From NCBI RefSeq assembly GCF_947387555.1, contig NZ_CANDNZ010000001.1, positions 806,001-870,000 on the forward strand: 64,000 bases of DNA, read 5' to 3'. Below the pieces are notes generated by a model, which was not told the origin of the DNA, did not search any database, and was given only the letters and a program-made list of their open reading frames with translations. The position numbers and the translations under genes were made by a program. Below are positions 1-9,443 of this stretch, piece by piece. The number at the start of each line of letters is the position of its first letter. Position 1 is the stretch's first letter. Source of the stretch: Thalassomonas sp. RHCl1 (GTDB lineage: Bacteria > Pseudomonadota > Gammaproteobacteria > Enterobacterales > Alteromonadaceae).

Positions 1-473
1 CCGCCTGTTGTATGGCGTTTGCCCACGGCTCGAACGATGTTGCCAATGCTATCGGGCCACTGGCTGCGGTTGTTGGTATCGTCGATAACGGCGGTGAAAT
101 CGTCAAGAAAACCGCACTAGCCTGGTGGATCTTACCGCTTGGCGGCTTTGGTATCGTTGCCGGTTTAGCCATCTTTGGCCATAAGGTTATTGCCACTATC
201 GGTCAGGGCATTACCCATTTAACACCAAGCCGTGGTTTTGCTGCCGAGCTGGCTGCCGCCTGTACCGTTGTTATTGCATCGGGTACCGGTCTGCCAATCT
301 CCACCACACAAACCTTAGTTGGTGCGGTATTAGGTGTCGGCATGGCGCGTGGTATTGCCGCAATCAACATGGGGGTTGTACGTAATATTGTGGTTTCCTG
401 GGTGATCACCTTACCTGTGGGTGCCGGTTTGTCTATCCTGTTCTTCTGGATGATGAAGGCGGTATTTGCTTAA
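1..473 (+). CDS. Inorganic phosphate transporter (PiT family), C-terminal part
   Basis: This is the C-terminal end of a PiT-family membrane carrier that imports inorganic phosphate with a cation. The reading frame is open from base 3, so the gene begins upstream of the window. The first visible residues carry the family signature GSNDVANAIGPLAAV, followed by three to four hydrophobic segments and the second half-repeat motif ending in STTQTLVGAVLGVG. The stop is at 471-473 and a strong terminator follows 30 bases later. Whether the coupling ion is H+ or Na+ cannot be told from this fragment. The family call is secure. Confidence 0.95.
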   Translation, partial: ACCMAFAHGSNDVANAIGPLAAVVGIVDNGGEIVKKTALAWWILPLGGFGIVAGLAIFGHKVIATIGQGITHLTPSRGFAAELAAACTVVIASGTGLPISTTQTLVGAVLGVGMARGIAAINMGVVRNIVVSWVITLPVGAGLSILFFWMMKAVFA

Positions 474-502
474 GCTGCGTGCTTAAACCAAGATAAGCAG
501 TT

Positions 503-538
503 AAAACCGGGCCAGTGAAAAACTGGCCCGGTTTTTTT
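503..538 (+). terminator. Rho-independent terminator of the phosphate transporter gene
   Basis: A GC-rich stem (AAAACCGGGCCAGT pairing with ACTGGCCCGGTTTT, short GAAA loop) is followed by seven T. The first copy of the dispersed repeat begins directly in this T-tract. Confidence 0.93.
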
Positions 539-745
539 ATACATGGAAGTATTTCAGCCTTCTCTTCAGATAGAGAGGGCTCCTGGCGTAAGCTAAGTAC
601 TTACCTCCTGTAAGCAATCCTGCATTCACCGGAAGTGAAGGAGCAGGGTTATACATGAAAGTCTTTCTGCCTTCTTTTCAGATAGAGAGGACTCCGGGTA
701 TAAGCTAAATTGCTATATCCGGTAAGCAATCCTGCACTGATATGG
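539..745 (+). repeat. Two tandem copies of a dispersed intergenic repeat of about 100 bp
   Basis: Two diverged direct copies (about 539-650 and 651-745) share the blocks TATACATGGAAGTATTTCAG, GGCGTAAGCTAAGTACTTAC and GTAAGCAATCCTGC. The same unit recurs at 5582-5774 in reverse orientation and at 28467-28575. Each unit holds small inverted repeats, for example GTAAGTACTTAC. No open frame is conserved among copies. It is a REP- or MITE-like element rather than a gene. With the terminator it fills the whole space between the phosphate transporter gene and ppiC. Confidence 0.85.
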
Positions 746-793
746 GGGCGGAGAGAGGCGATACTTTTACAACCTGAAAGTTAAGGAGTGGCC

Positions 794-1075
794 TTACTCG
801 TTACGGGCAGTGACTTCCACCAGGTGATAACCAAACTGGGTTTTTACCGGGCCTTGTACGGTATTTAACTGGGCGCTAAAAACCACTTGATCAAATTCTG
901 CCACCATTTGTCCGCGGCTGAATGAGCCCAAGGCGCCGCCGTGCATTCTTGAAGGGCAGGTGGAGTGTTCTTTGGCAAGTTGCTCGAATGCTTCCCCGGC
1001 TTCAATTCTTTCTTTAATTTGCTGGCATTGTTGTTCTGTTTTCACCAAAATATGGCGGGCTGCGGCTCTTTTCAT
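794..1075 (-). CDS. ppiC: Parvulin-type peptidyl-prolyl cis-trans isomerase
   Basis: A 93-residue stand-alone parvulin, the same length as E. coli PpiC, which catalyses cis-trans isomerisation of prolyl bonds in the cytoplasm. The single Rotamase domain is visible from the N-terminal ARHILVK strand through the GGALGSFSRGQMV segment to the C-terminal FGYHLVEV strand that contains the family's active-site histidine. There is no signal peptide and no SurA- or PpiD-like extension. It is monocistronic: the repeat region lies downstream and a 460-bp spacer separates it from the divergent oxyR-like gene. Confidence 0.95.
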   Translation of the reverse strand: MKRAAARHILVKTEQQCQQIKERIEAGEAFEQLAKEHSTCPSRMHGGALGSFSRGQMVAEFDQVVFSAQLNTVQGPVKTQFGYHLVEVTARNE

Positions 1076-1537
1076 TGTTTATCTTCCTGATATCTTGTCC
1101 GTTGTTTTCTCCTGAGCAAAGGTTTTATTCATACCCTGAGCCAGACTCTATAAAGGCTTAGTCGCTAGCAGCAACAAAGCCTTTAATAAGCTATAAATGA
1201 TTATGCCTATAACTTATGTTTTAACCATATCCTAATTAAAAAAGAAATTAAAGTTTCACTTTTCCGGATCAATTTTCACCCTAAGAGCTTCTGGACTAAA
1301 AGCCTTACTTTGGACTTTATTATGACAAGCGGTGAATATTCTCCTGGCTGCTTTTCCGATCATCTTGCTTTATGCCAGTTGAACAATGCTGAAAGGTTTT
1401 GCTAGATAGCTGTTTTTAAGGAAAAGCTTGCGGCATAAAAAAGAAATACATGTTAATTTAACCGCTATCTTTAATTAAAATGAAATTTTTAATCGTTTTT
1501 ATTGTTTCTTAAATGGCGAAAAACGTCGGGGAAGAAC
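1076..1537. other. Divergent intergenic region between ppiC and the OxyR-like gene
   Basis: No open frame worth calling. The only structure seen is a hairpin at 1152-1184 (AAAGGCTT pairing with AAGCCTTT, 17-base loop). The region is AT-rich from about 1430 on and must contain the promoters of both flanking genes, but no box was clear enough to call. Confidence 0.5.
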
Positions 1538-2458
1538 TTGTTACCTAACTTAAAACACCTGAAATATTTATTGGCGCTGCACAAGCACCAGAATTTCAAC
1601 CGTGCGGCGGATGCCTGTTATGTCAGCCAGTCGACCTTAAGCAGCGCTATTATCAAGCTCGAAGAGCAGCTTAATTGCCAGCTGATAGAAAGGGATCACA
1701 AGGCGTTTATTTTCACCACACAGGGGGAAGTGGTGGTGGAGATGGCGCAAAAGCTGCTTCTTTCGGCGCAGGAGCTGCTCGATTACGGCAAGCAACAGGG
1801 AAACCCTGCGACCGGCAGTGTCCGTATCGGCTGCATCCCGACAATAGCCCCATATTTGCTGACGGATCTGGTCAAACAGTGCCAACAGACGTTGCCTGAT
1901 CTGGCTTTGTATTTGCGTGAAGACAGTACCGATAACCTCATGGCTATGCTTGCCAACGGTGAAATAGACACGGCAATTCTGGCGCTGCCGGTAGCGGATC
2001 ACAGTTTTCGCAGTAAAGTGGTCGGCAGAGATGCTTTTTATATCGCAGGGGATGCCGATTTAGTGAAGTTATATGCCAAAGACATGGATTACCAGCAGTT
2101 GCCGCAGCAAAGCATCTTCTTATTGACCCATGAGCATTGTTTAACCGAGCATGCGGTTTCTGCCTGCCAGCTGGCGGATGCCAGCCGCATCAATCATTTT
2201 TCCGCTTCAAGCCTGGCGACCCTGGTACAGATGACCGCCTATCACAAGGGCTTTACCTTCCTGCCGGAAATGGCGGTAAAGAAATCCCTGGGCATTGCCG
2301 AAGGACTGACTATCAAAGCTTTATCGCCTGACGTCTACCGGGAAATCGGCCTGTTATGGCGGCCGACCAGTTTGCGCCAGCAAACGTTTTTGCGTCTGGC
2401 GAATATCCTGGAGCAGTTGTTGTTGCCTGCTGAAAATGACAATAAAGTAAAAAAATAA
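1538..2458 (+). CDS. oxyR: OxyR-like LysR-family peroxide sensor/regulator
   Basis: A LysR-type regulator: N-terminal winged HTH (residues about 1-65, with NFNRAADACYVSQSTLS), then a substrate-binding-like domain. Two cysteines at residues 201 (in HEHCLTEH) and 210 sit nine apart, exactly as the redox pair Cys199/Cys208 of E. coli OxyR, and the surrounding residues also match. It therefore probably senses hydrogen peroxide and activates antioxidant genes. I place the start at TTG 1538, preceded by GGGGAAG at good spacing. An upstream TTG at 1502 would add 12 residues the family does not have. No catalase or peroxidase gene is adjacent in this window. Confidence 0.85.
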   Translation: MLPNLKHLKYLLALHKHQNFNRAADACYVSQSTLSSAIIKLEEQLNCQLIERDHKAFIFTTQGEVVVEMAQKLLLSAQELLDYGKQQGNPATGSVRIGCIPTIAPYLLTDLVKQCQQTLPDLALYLREDSTDNLMAMLANGEIDTAILALPVADHSFRSKVVGRDAFYIAGDADLVKLYAKDMDYQQLPQQSIFLLTHEHCLTEHAVSACQLADASRINHFSASSLATLVQMTAYHKGFTFLPEMAVKKSLGIAEGLTIKALSPDVYREIGLLWRPTSLRQQTFLRLANILEQLLLPAENDNKVKK

Positions 2459-2549
2459 AAAAACTTAAATTTTTTTCAAACTATTTTAGCGCCGCTTGCG
2501 ACATTAATAGTAAGTCGGAAATAACAACAAGTATAAAACGGGAAAATGC

Positions 2550-3098
2550 GTGTTTGAACGTAGTGATGAAACGTTAGTAAAACAAGCGCTGAAGGGGAAA
2601 AAGTCGGCCTGGGTGACGTTAGTAAAGCGTTACGAAAAAAGTGTCTATAACTACACCTATCGCATGGTGAACAATGGCGATGATGCCATGGATCTGATGC
2701 AGGATATTTTTATGGCGGTATTTCGTAACCTGGCCTCTTTTCGCGGCGACAGCCCGTTTAAAGGCTGGTTATTTAAAATCGCCCATTACCGCTGCATTGA
2801 ATTCTACCGTAAAAAGCGGCCGACCCAATCTCTGGATGAAGCGCCGGAGCAGCTCGCTGAGGGCGATGCTACCTGCCCCGAGTATCAAATGTCCAGCACC
2901 CAGCAGGCAAGTGAGTTGCAGCGGGCGATGCAATTTTTGTCCTTTAACCAAAAGCTGGTGGTGGAATTGAAGTTTTTTCAACAGTGCACCTTTGAGGATA
3001 TTGCCGCGCAGTTAGGCATATCCACCAATACCGCGAAATCGCGTTTGTACAGTGCACTGGATAAATTAAAAGATCAGTTGGAGGTCGGTTATGTCTGA
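2550..3098 (+). CDS. ECF-type RNA polymerase sigma factor
   Basis: A 182-residue extracytoplasmic-function sigma factor directing RNA polymerase to an alternative promoter set. Region 2 is seen at about residues 20-90 (YRMVNNGDDAMDLMQDIF, then FKGWLFKIAHYRCIEFYRKK) and region 4 at about 125-178 (FEDIAAQLGISTNTAKSRLY). The start is GTG 2550; an ATG four bases earlier is out of frame and closes at once. The stop overlaps the start of the next gene by 8 bases, so sigma factor and membrane partner are translationally coupled. The target regulon is unknown; autoregulation would be typical. Confidence 0.93.
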   Translation: MFERSDETLVKQALKGKKSAWVTLVKRYEKSVYNYTYRMVNNGDDAMDLMQDIFMAVFRNLASFRGDSPFKGWLFKIAHYRCIEFYRKKRPTQSLDEAPEQLAEGDATCPEYQMSSTQQASELQRAMQFLSFNQKLVVELKFFQQCTFEDIAAQLGISTNTAKSRLYSALDKLKDQLEVGYV

Positions 3099-3774
3099 TC
3101 AAGAGCAGAAATTTGCTGATTGGCTCGATGGTAAATCGTCACGGGCAAACAGCGGTAGCACTCAAGCAGATAAATGCTGGCAGGACCGGGAAGCGATGGC
3201 GCAGCAGTTGTTTCACCAGGCCAGCCTGGAAGGAGAAAAAGCGGTGCCGGCATGGGACCGGGGCAGTACCTTTGGCGGCAGTGAAGAAAAAAGCTGGTGG
3301 CAATGGTCGGGTTTACCTGTGTTATCTATGGCTTGTTCGCTGTTTGCCGTTGCCCTGGTGCTGCTAAAAGTTGAGCTGGTGGTGCAGGATGAAGGTATTT
3401 TATTGAGCTTTGCCGGTAATTCTCAGGCACAGCAGCAAGCGCAACAGACTTTGGTAAATACTCTGGTAGAGCAGAAGCTGAAAGAATTTGCCAGCGAACA
3501 GCAAGTGGTGCTGGCCAATTATGCCGCCGATATCGTCACCCGGCAGCAAGACAATAATCTGCAACTAGCCAGTTATATCCTCGATGCCTCCAGGCAGGAG
3601 CGCCAGGAAGATATCGGTGATTTTATCAGCTATATCAATGATCAGCGAAAAGATGAACAGTTAGCGCAGAAAATTAAATTCCAGCAGCTTGAACACAAGA
3701 TCAAATTGCAAACTATCAGTAATACATCATCGGCTAAAACAGCCAAACCCGCCAATTGGCGTTTAGAGGAGTGA
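3091..3774 (+). CDS. Probable membrane anti-sigma factor
   Basis: A 227-residue protein with a soluble N-terminus of about 70 residues, one transmembrane helix at about 76-93 (GLPVLSMACSLFAVALVLL), and a Gln-rich, coiled-coil-prone periplasmic tail. Position and topology are those of an anti-sigma factor holding the upstream ECF sigma at the membrane. The N-terminus lacks an obvious HxxxCxxC zinc motif, so it is not a classic ZAS protein. It overlaps the sigma gene and lies 4 bases before the next gene. The function is inferred from context. Confidence 0.7.
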   Translation: MSDQEQKFADWLDGKSSRANSGSTQADKCWQDREAMAQQLFHQASLEGEKAVPAWDRGSTFGGSEEKSWWQWSGLPVLSMACSLFAVALVLLKVELVVQDEGILLSFAGNSQAQQQAQQTLVNTLVEQKLKEFASEQQVVLANYAADIVTRQQDNNLQLASYILDASRQERQEDIGDFISYINDQRKDEQLAQKIKFQQLEHKIKLQTISNTSSAKTAKPANWRLEE

Positions 3775-3778
3775 TCAG

Positions 3779-4690
3779 ATGACAAAATTGTTAAAACTTT
3801 TTCCCTGTGCCGTACTTGCCTGCGCCGTCAGCACCGCCGCCCAAAGTCAGGACTATGCGGATATGCATAAACAGCTTGATATTATGGGCAATATCATCCA
3901 GTCGTCGGTGGCATCCGATAACAGCCGCAAGGGCTCGAGGATCACAGGTGTCGACAGCACTTATTTAAAGGGGCAGGGGATTGTGTTTACCGTTAATTCC
4001 AGCTCTATCAGAGGTAATCACGGCAGTTATAACTTTAATTTTGTTATCCCGCCGATCCCGGAAATTCCTGTGGTTAATTTTGGCTCGCACGAGCATGAAG
4101 AGCTTGTTGAAGTGGAATCTCAGGTGGCGCAGGCGTTGGAGTCAGCTTCGGAAAGTTATGAGCGGGCGCTCGACTCCCTGGATGATGAAAGAGATCAATA
4201 CCGGGAATTAAGGGAGCAGCAGCGGGATATGGCCAGGGAAGTGCGGGATATCGAGCGGGAAATGCGGGATTTGCAGTATCAGCTGCGTCATGTTGATGAT
4301 GAAAATCAAAAGGAACTGGCACAGGAAAAGGCCCAATTGGAAGCGAAAAAAGCGAAAGTAGAAAAGCAGCGCAAAGCTATTAAACAACGTGCTGAAAAAT
4401 ATAATGAAAAGCGAAAAGTTGCCAAGCAAAAGCAGCAGGCACAGCGCAGCGATTTTTACCGGGAGCTGTCGAGCAGTATGGCGGAAACCTTATGTTTATA
4501 CGGTAACGGCTTAAAGGCGCTGCCTAAAAATGAGAAAGTGACGGTGATTTTAAAGGCCGGTGGTGACAAGGATGGCCGTCGCTATAAAGATCAGATTTTT
4601 GTTTTCAACAAAAAAGATATCTCCGCCTGCAGCAGCGATAAGATCTCGGTGGCAAAATTATTGGAAAGAGGTCAGGGCTACCAGTTTTAA
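3779..4690 (+). CDS. Secreted coiled-coil protein of the sigma factor operon
   Basis: No family recognised. A signal peptide (residues 1 to about 23, cleaved near STAAQSQDY) is followed by a beta-like segment to about residue 100, then a long highly charged coiled coil from about 112 to 235 rich in E, R, Q and K, and a compact C-terminal domain of about 70 residues with two cysteines. It starts 4 bases after the anti-sigma gene, so it is the third gene of one operon and probably the periplasmic sensor or effector of that pathway. That role is inference. Confidence 0.75.
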   Translation: MTKLLKLFPCAVLACAVSTAAQSQDYADMHKQLDIMGNIIQSSVASDNSRKGSRITGVDSTYLKGQGIVFTVNSSSIRGNHGSYNFNFVIPPIPEIPVVNFGSHEHEELVEVESQVAQALESASESYERALDSLDDERDQYRELREQQRDMAREVRDIEREMRDLQYQLRHVDDENQKELAQEKAQLEAKKAKVEKQRKAIKQRAEKYNEKRKVAKQKQQAQRSDFYRELSSSMAETLCLYGNGLKALPKNEKVTVILKAGGDKDGRRYKDQIFVFNKKDISACSSDKISVAKLLERGQGYQF

Positions 4691-4760
4691 TGTCTGAAAG
4701 CCGAGTGCTTAACCTTGATGGCACATCAGCGATTAAACAAATTAGCGCCTGAAACGAAAG

Positions 4761-4784
4761 AAGCTTTACCTGAGGGTAAAGCTT
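4761..4784 (+). terminator. Hairpin terminator after the sigma factor operon
   Basis: A perfect 10-bp stem, AAGCTTTACC pairing with GGTAAAGCTT around a TGAG loop, lies 70 bases after the last stop of the sigma operon. The T-tract behind it is broken, so it may work weakly, or for both converging genes. Confidence 0.55.
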
Positions 4785-4817
4785 CTGTGTTTTGGGATAA
4801 GTAAAGCGTAAAAAGAC

Positions 4818-5246
4818 TTATAGGTTTTCTTTGGTTTCGCAGTCAAGCAGTGTCATATCATCGAAAAAGGCACTGTCTTCTTTGGCGGAAAAGCCGGAAA
4901 TGAACTGCTGCAGTTTATCGTTAAAGATATTGGCGATTTCAAATAATTGGTTCTTTTTTTCAATTGGCTTAGCAATAAAGTGTTCCCCCTGACTGACGGG
5001 GAGCTGGAGTAAAGGCTGGGTCAGCAACTGTCCCAGGGAAACCAGATCACTGTCCCTGGTGATATTCAGTGGCGAGCCGGTATTACCTGCCAAACGGACG
5101 GGCATGGTATAAACCTTAACGATTTGGCTGATAACTTTAACTTTTGGCTCCGCCGGGGCATTGGCTGAAGCAGATGAGACAATACCACATAAACCTAAGG
5201 TACTTAGTGATATATATAATAGTAAAGGCTTCAATGATAATTTCAT
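4818..5246 (-). CDS. Secreted protein of unknown function
   Basis: A 142-residue protein not recognised as any family. The N-terminus is a clear signal peptide (MKLSLKPLLLYISLSTLG, cleaved near ASANAPAE). The mature part of about 113 residues is mixed alpha/beta with one cysteine near the C-terminus. It converges on the sigma factor operon and has its own upstream region, so it is likely a single-gene unit. A periplasmic or secreted location is the only thing supported. Confidence 0.7.
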   Translation of the reverse strand: MKLSLKPLLLYISLSTLGLCGIVSSASANAPAEPKVKVISQIVKVYTMPVRLAGNTGSPLNITRDSDLVSLGQLLTQPLLQLPVSQGEHFIAKPIEKKNQLFEIANIFNDKLQQFISGFSAKEDSAFFDDMTLLDCETKENL

Positions 5247-5581
5247 TATAATATCCTGTTTAAGTAGTGTTTTCTCTAAGTTCGAGCTAAACCTGAATCA
5301 AACCCGGCTAAGGTAACCCCTGCTTAAGTTTTGGGTTTGGCCGGCCATTATATCTCAATAATCTCGTAAAAGATCCTAATAATTGATCGTTTTTGTGAGA
5401 TTTTTATATTTATTTGCTTACATTTTACTATAAACAGAAATATGCCTTGTCACGACCCTTATGGGATAAGCTGCCTGTTTTTTACGATTAAAGGATCTTT
5501 TTATTTTTGGGCCTTCTTTAATCAGAACCGGCATTGGTGATCCTTCTTTCAGTTTTAAGGTTTATTTTAGCGGGTGAAAGC

Positions 5582-5774
5582 CTCTCCATCACTTCCTGTG
5601 AGCGCAGAATTGCTTACAGGACATAAGTCCTTAGCTTACGCCTGGAGCGCATAGGCTGAAATACTTCTCTGTATAACCCTGCTTCATCACATCCTGTGAT
5701 CGCAGGATTGCTTACAGGAGGTAAGTACTTAGCTTACGCCTGGAGCGTGTAAGCTGAAACACTTCCCTGTATAA
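5582..5774 (-). repeat. Two tandem copies of the dispersed repeat, minus orientation
   Basis: Read on the minus strand, units at about 5774-5677 and 5676-5582 begin with TATACAGGGAAGTGTTTCAG and TATACAGAGAAGTATTTCAG, and both contain GGCGTAAGCTAAG and CTGTAAGCAATYCTGCG. They match the copies at 539-745 and 28467-28575. The first unit starts in the T-tract of the glcB terminator, in the direction of glcB transcription. The remaining spacer, 5247-5581, holds no gene that I can support. Confidence 0.87.
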
Positions 5775-5799
5775 AAAAACCGGGCATGTTAGCCCGGTT
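5773..5799 (-). terminator. Rho-independent terminator of glcB
   Basis: On the minus strand AACCGGGC pairs with GCCCGGTT across a 6-base loop and is followed by seven T. It lies 29 bases after the glcB stop. Confidence 0.92.
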
Positions 5800-5827
5800 A
5801 TGCTTATTTACCCCTTGTCTTGATAAT

Positions 5828-8008
5828 TCATGCTTCCTGGGATTTTTGCTTTTTTATTTTTCTGAAGTTGTGCAATAAAGGTTCGGTATAACCGCTGGGC
5901 TGTTGGGCCCCAGAAAAGACCAGTTCGCAGGCGGCGCGAAAGGCGATATTGTTATCAAAATCGTCCGCCATCGGCTGGTAGCTCTTATCCTGGTTATTTT
6001 GTTCATCAACAACGGCGGCCATTTTTTCCAGGCTTGCCCGTACCTGCTGTGGCGTACAAATACCATGGTATAACCAATTGGCCATATGCTGGCTGGAGAT
6101 GCGTAAGGTCGCCCTGTCTTCCATCAGGCCGACATTATTGATATCCGGCACTTTAGAGCAGCCGATCCCCTGGTCTATCCAGCGCACCACATAACCGAGT
6201 ATGCCCTGGGCGTTATTGTCAAGTTCGGCCTGTATTTCTTGCTCGCTCCAGTTTGTATCTTGTGCCACCGGGAAGGTCAGCAAGTCATCAAGTGAAGCGG
6301 TTTTTTCCTGGCTTAAGGGCGGATGCAAGGCAAAGACGTCCTGTTGGTGATAATGCAGGGCGTGTAAAGTGGCGGCTGTCGGTGACGGCACCCAGGCGGT
6401 GGTGGCACCGGCCTGCAAGTGGCCGATTTTTGTTGCCAGCATATTGGCCATTTGATCCGGCACTGGCCACATACCTTTACCTATCTGGGCTTTGCCGCTT
6501 AGTCCGCAGCTGAGGCCAATGTCGACATTATTTTTTTCATAAGCCGCTATCCAGCGGGTATCCTTGATATCGGCCTTACGCAGTACAGGGCCGGCGGCCA
6601 TAGAGGTATGAATTTCATCCCCGGTTCTGTCTAAAAATCCGGTATTGATAAACACCACCCGTGCTTTGGCGGCAAAAATACAGGCCTTGAGGTTGACGCT
6701 GGTGCGGCGCTCTTCATCCATAATGCCCATTTTTATCGTGTGCCGGGGCAAGTTGAGCATATCCTCTACCCGGTCAAACAAGGTATTGGCAAAGGCCACT
6801 TCTTCCGGGCCGTGCATTTTCGGTTTGACGATATAAATGGAGCCTTCCCCGCTGTTGCTAAGCCGGTTGTTGTTTTTGACATCATGCAGGGCAATTAAGG
6901 AAGTGATCACGGCATCTAAAATTCCTTCGGGAATTTCCCCGCCGGCCTGATCTAAGATGGCGTCATTGGTCATCAGGTGACCGACATTACGGACAAACAT
7001 CAGGCTACGGCCTTTAAGTGTCAGTTCGTCGCCGGCAAGCGTCTGATAATGGCGGTCGCAGTTCATGGTGCGGGTGATAACGGCGTCTTTTTTCTCTACC
7101 TGCTCACTGAGATCGCCTTTGATTAACCCCAGCCAGTTGCGATAAGCCAGCACTTTATCACTGGCATCGACGGCGGCAACTGAGTCTTCGCAGTCCATTA
7201 TCGTGGTTAACGCGGCTTCGAGCAGTATATCGCTGATACCGGCGGGATCTGCCTGGGCTATCGGACTTTTGCGGTCAAAACGGATTTCAAAGTGTAAACC
7301 GTGATGTTTAAACAGCAGGCTGTCGGGGATATTGATACTGCCGGTAAAACCGATCAGGGCATCGGGGTGACAAAGCTTGCTTTGTTTACCGTCGTTTAGG
7401 GTCAGGATCAGTTGCTGTCCGTCGAGCTGGTAATCGCTTACCTCCTGGTGCGAGCCTGACTCCAGCGGCAACACCTGGTCGAGGAAGTCCTTGGCAAAAG
7501 CCACGACTTTGGCTCCGCGCACCGGATTATAAGCCCCGGATTTTTCAGCTCCCTGGGTTTGTGCTATTACGTCTGTGCCGTATAGGGCATCGTATAGACT
7601 GCCCCAGCGGGCGTTTACCGCATTGAGGGCAAAGCGGGCATTCATGATAGGCACCACCAGCTGCGGACCGGCTAAGGTGGCGACTTCAGCATCAACTTTT
7701 GTGGTAGATATTTTGAAATCGGCAACTTCCGGAGCGAGGTAGCCAATGTCTTGCAAATACGCCTTGTATGCATCAAAGTCAAAAGCATCTCCGTTGTGCT
7801 CTTGATGCCAGCTATCGAGTTGTTGCTGCAGTTGTTCCCGCTTTGCCAGCAAGGCCTGGTTAACGGGAGTTAAGTCTGAGATTAAGCGGGAAAACCCTTG
7901 CCAGAAATCTGCCGGTGTTAATCCGCTTGATGGTAAGGCTTCGTCTTCGATAAAGTCATATAAGCAAGATGCAACCTGCAGGTTGGCGACTGAAATTCTT
8001 TGCTCCAT
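5828..8008 (-). CDS. glcB: Malate synthase G
   Basis: A 726-residue malate synthase of the monomeric G type, which condenses acetyl-CoA with glyoxylate to make malate in the glyoxylate shunt. Length and layout match the family: N-terminal clasp (about 1-110), TIM barrel with an inserted alpha/beta domain, and a C-terminal plug. Recognisable segments include [15 protein letters not shown], the [13 protein letters not shown] and [16 protein letters not shown] barrel segments, and [20 protein letters not shown]. The start ATG at 8008 is preceded by a purine-rich site. Isocitrate lyase, its pathway partner, lies 4 kb away on the other strand, so the two are not in one operon but probably respond to the same acetate or fatty-acid signal. 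Confidence 0.97.
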   Translation of the reverse strand: MEQRISVANLQVASCLYDFIEDEALPSSGLTPADFWQGFSRLISDLTPVNQALLAKREQLQQQLDSWHQEHNGDAFDFDAYKAYLQDIGYLAPEVADFKISTTKVDAEVATLAGPQLVVPIMNARFALNAVNARWGSLYDALYGTDVIAQTQGAEKSGAYNPVRGAKVVAFAKDFLDQVLPLESGSHQEVSDYQLDGQQLILTLNDGKQSKLCHPDALIGFTGSINIPDSLLFKHHGLHFEIRFDRKSPIAQADPAGISDILLEAALTTIMDCEDSVAAVDASDKVLAYRNWLGLIKGDLSEQVEKKDAVITRTMNCDRHYQTLAGDELTLKGRSLMFVRNVGHLMTNDAILDQAGGEIPEGILDAVITSLIALHDVKNNNRLSNSGEGSIYIVKPKMHGPEEVAFANTLFDRVEDMLNLPRHTIKMGIMDEERRTSVNLKACIFAAKARVVFINTGFLDRTGDEIHTSMAAGPVLRKADIKDTRWIAAYEKNNVDIGLSCGLSGKAQIGKGMWPVPDQMANMLATKIGHLQAGATTAWVPSPTAATLHALHYHQQDVFALHPPLSQEKTASLDDLLTFPVAQDTNWSEQEIQAELDNNAQGILGYVVRWIDQGIGCSKVPDINNVGLMEDRATLRISSQHMANWLYHGICTPQQVRASLEKMAAVVDEQNNQDKSYQPMADDFDNNIAFRAACELVFSGAQQPSGYTEPLLHNFRKIKKQKSQEA

Positions 8009-8721
8009 AAGTCCCTCTGTTAACGTTGAAAAGTGGCTGCCGGTGAGCTTTGGACTCTCGATGAAAGTCGTAACTGATGTTTTAACCTTAGCGACAAAAA
8101 CTGCCTAACCGGCACGTGCTTAGGGCAATGTATTGATTATTTTCTTGCGGTGCAATAGCGCAGCCGGAGCAGCAAGTGATATAAGCGTGTTAAAATCGTG
8201 TCTGAAATTTACCTGATGATATGGATGTTGATATTAACGTATTGAGTTTAATAGTTAATTTTTAGAAAAGAGGCTTCTGACTATCAATAATGATTAAAGT
8301 TATTACTCTAATCTATCTTTGTTATTCATATTGTGAATGTCTTTCTGTTTGATAATTATTAAATTTATGTTCTGATGCTTTTTACGGCTTAATCTCGGCT
8401 TTAATCAGGCCAGGCCAGTAAAGAGGCTATATTTGCGCTGACTGTTATTGCCCTGTAACAAGTCATCAATCCTTGTTTTTATTCATATCTTTCATATAGT
8501 TGATTTTTTCGTACTGCTATCAATACAGTGCGGGCAATTAACATAAACATTAAATGCCAACCCGGCCTGATTTTTCCGGTATTTTGTACTATCACTAACA
8601 GGTGAATTCTCATCAGCGGAGGTGTTTAAAGAAGAGAACCAGCAGATAAACCAAGCGCTGCCCCTAAGTGCTAGAGACACTCAGAGACAGCTAACCGTAA
8701 CAGATAACTGGAGTATCCATC
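8009..8721. other. Intergenic region upstream of glcB and of a small-gene pair
   Basis: About 700 bases without a supportable gene. A minus-strand frame at 8492-8680 has unnatural composition and was left out. The region is AT-rich, especially 8260-8480, and must hold the glcB promoter and the promoter of the small genes that begin at 8722. A purine-rich stretch near 8610-8640 resembles a ribosome-binding context but opens no frame. Confidence 0.5.
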
Positions 8722-8871
8722 ATGGCTAAATCTAATGATATGCCAGAGTTTCACTCGGTTAAAGTTTCTTTAACAGAAAATATACCAACCCTCATAACCA
8801 GGCTTCCATTGGCAGCTTATGCCAGCAACTATACGCAGTTAACCGGCAAGGGAGGAAACTGTCATGTCTGA
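8722..8871 (+). CDS. Small protein of unknown function, first of a pair
   Basis: A 49-residue frame with GGAG seven bases before its ATG. Its stop overlaps the start of the next gene (ATGTCTGA), the usual sign of translational coupling. The product is soluble, with no signal peptide or membrane helix, and matches nothing I recognise. The coupling and ribosome site are the reasons for calling it. Confidence 0.55.
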   Translation: MAKSNDMPEFHSVKVSLTENIPTLITRLPLAAYASNYTQLTGKGGNCHV

Positions 8872-9145
8872 GTCAAACCTACCACTCACGGAGGATGCAA
8901 TCAAAAGGGAACAGCTGTCGAGCGATTTTGTCAATCTTGGTGACGATTTTGCTAAATTCAGTGAAGAATGCGCCTTTCTGTTCGATGCATTCGCAGCGGT
9001 TACCCGCGAGCCCGAATGCATCACAGAGCACACCAGTGAAGGTATCAGGCACCTGTGCTATTGGCTCAAATATCAGGTTATCGGCTACCGGGAGAAAATA
9101 GGCGAGATGCAAGCGTGCTGGAGAGTGCTTAACCGCAAGAAGTAA
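8864..9145 (+). CDS. Small helical protein of unknown function, second of a pair
   Basis: A 93-residue, acidic, mostly helical protein with four cysteines. The body (about 35-90) has a helical hairpin with CAFLFDAFAAV and GIRHLCYWLKYQVIGYREK. It has some resemblance in size and helix pattern to the small DUF3077-type proteins of Pseudomonas, but I cannot confirm that. GGGAGG precedes the ATG. It is coupled to the preceding 49-residue gene. The function is unknown. Confidence 0.65.
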   Translation: MSESNLPLTEDAIKREQLSSDFVNLGDDFAKFSEECAFLFDAFAAVTREPECITEHTSEGIRHLCYWLKYQVIGYREKIGEMQACWRVLNRKK

Positions 9146-9187
9146 TGTTAACTACGTAAGATTGACTATGGCGTAAACGGAGCAAAA

Positions 9188-9241
9188 GCCGGGCGAGTTA
9201 ATAGCCATCATAGTTTCAGCTATGTCAGTAACCCGCCCGGT
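9188..9241 (+). terminator. Long hairpin downstream of the small-gene pair
   Basis: CCGGGCG (9189-9195) pairs with CGCCCGG (9234-9240), and the arms continue imperfectly inward to a TTTC loop. No T-tract follows, so a terminator or mRNA-stabilising role is tentative. Confidence 0.45.
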
Positions 9242-9443
9242 ATAAAATGCAATCCTGTCACCTCTGAGGGGCATGGTCTTCCTGTTAGCGCATGTTAACC
9301 TAAGCGCTAGTGTTTACCTGTCCGTCACTAGCAATCCATACCTTTTATCGCTACTGGCTACCAATCCTGATTTCGTGATAATTCCCCGTATAGCTGAACT
9401 TTTCATACCGCACTCTATAGCGTGTAAATAATTAACAGCAACA

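Noticed and set aside
8492-8680. 62-residue minus-strand frame in the glcB upstream region
   Set aside because: Unnatural composition, no ribosome site, no neighbours that would support it.
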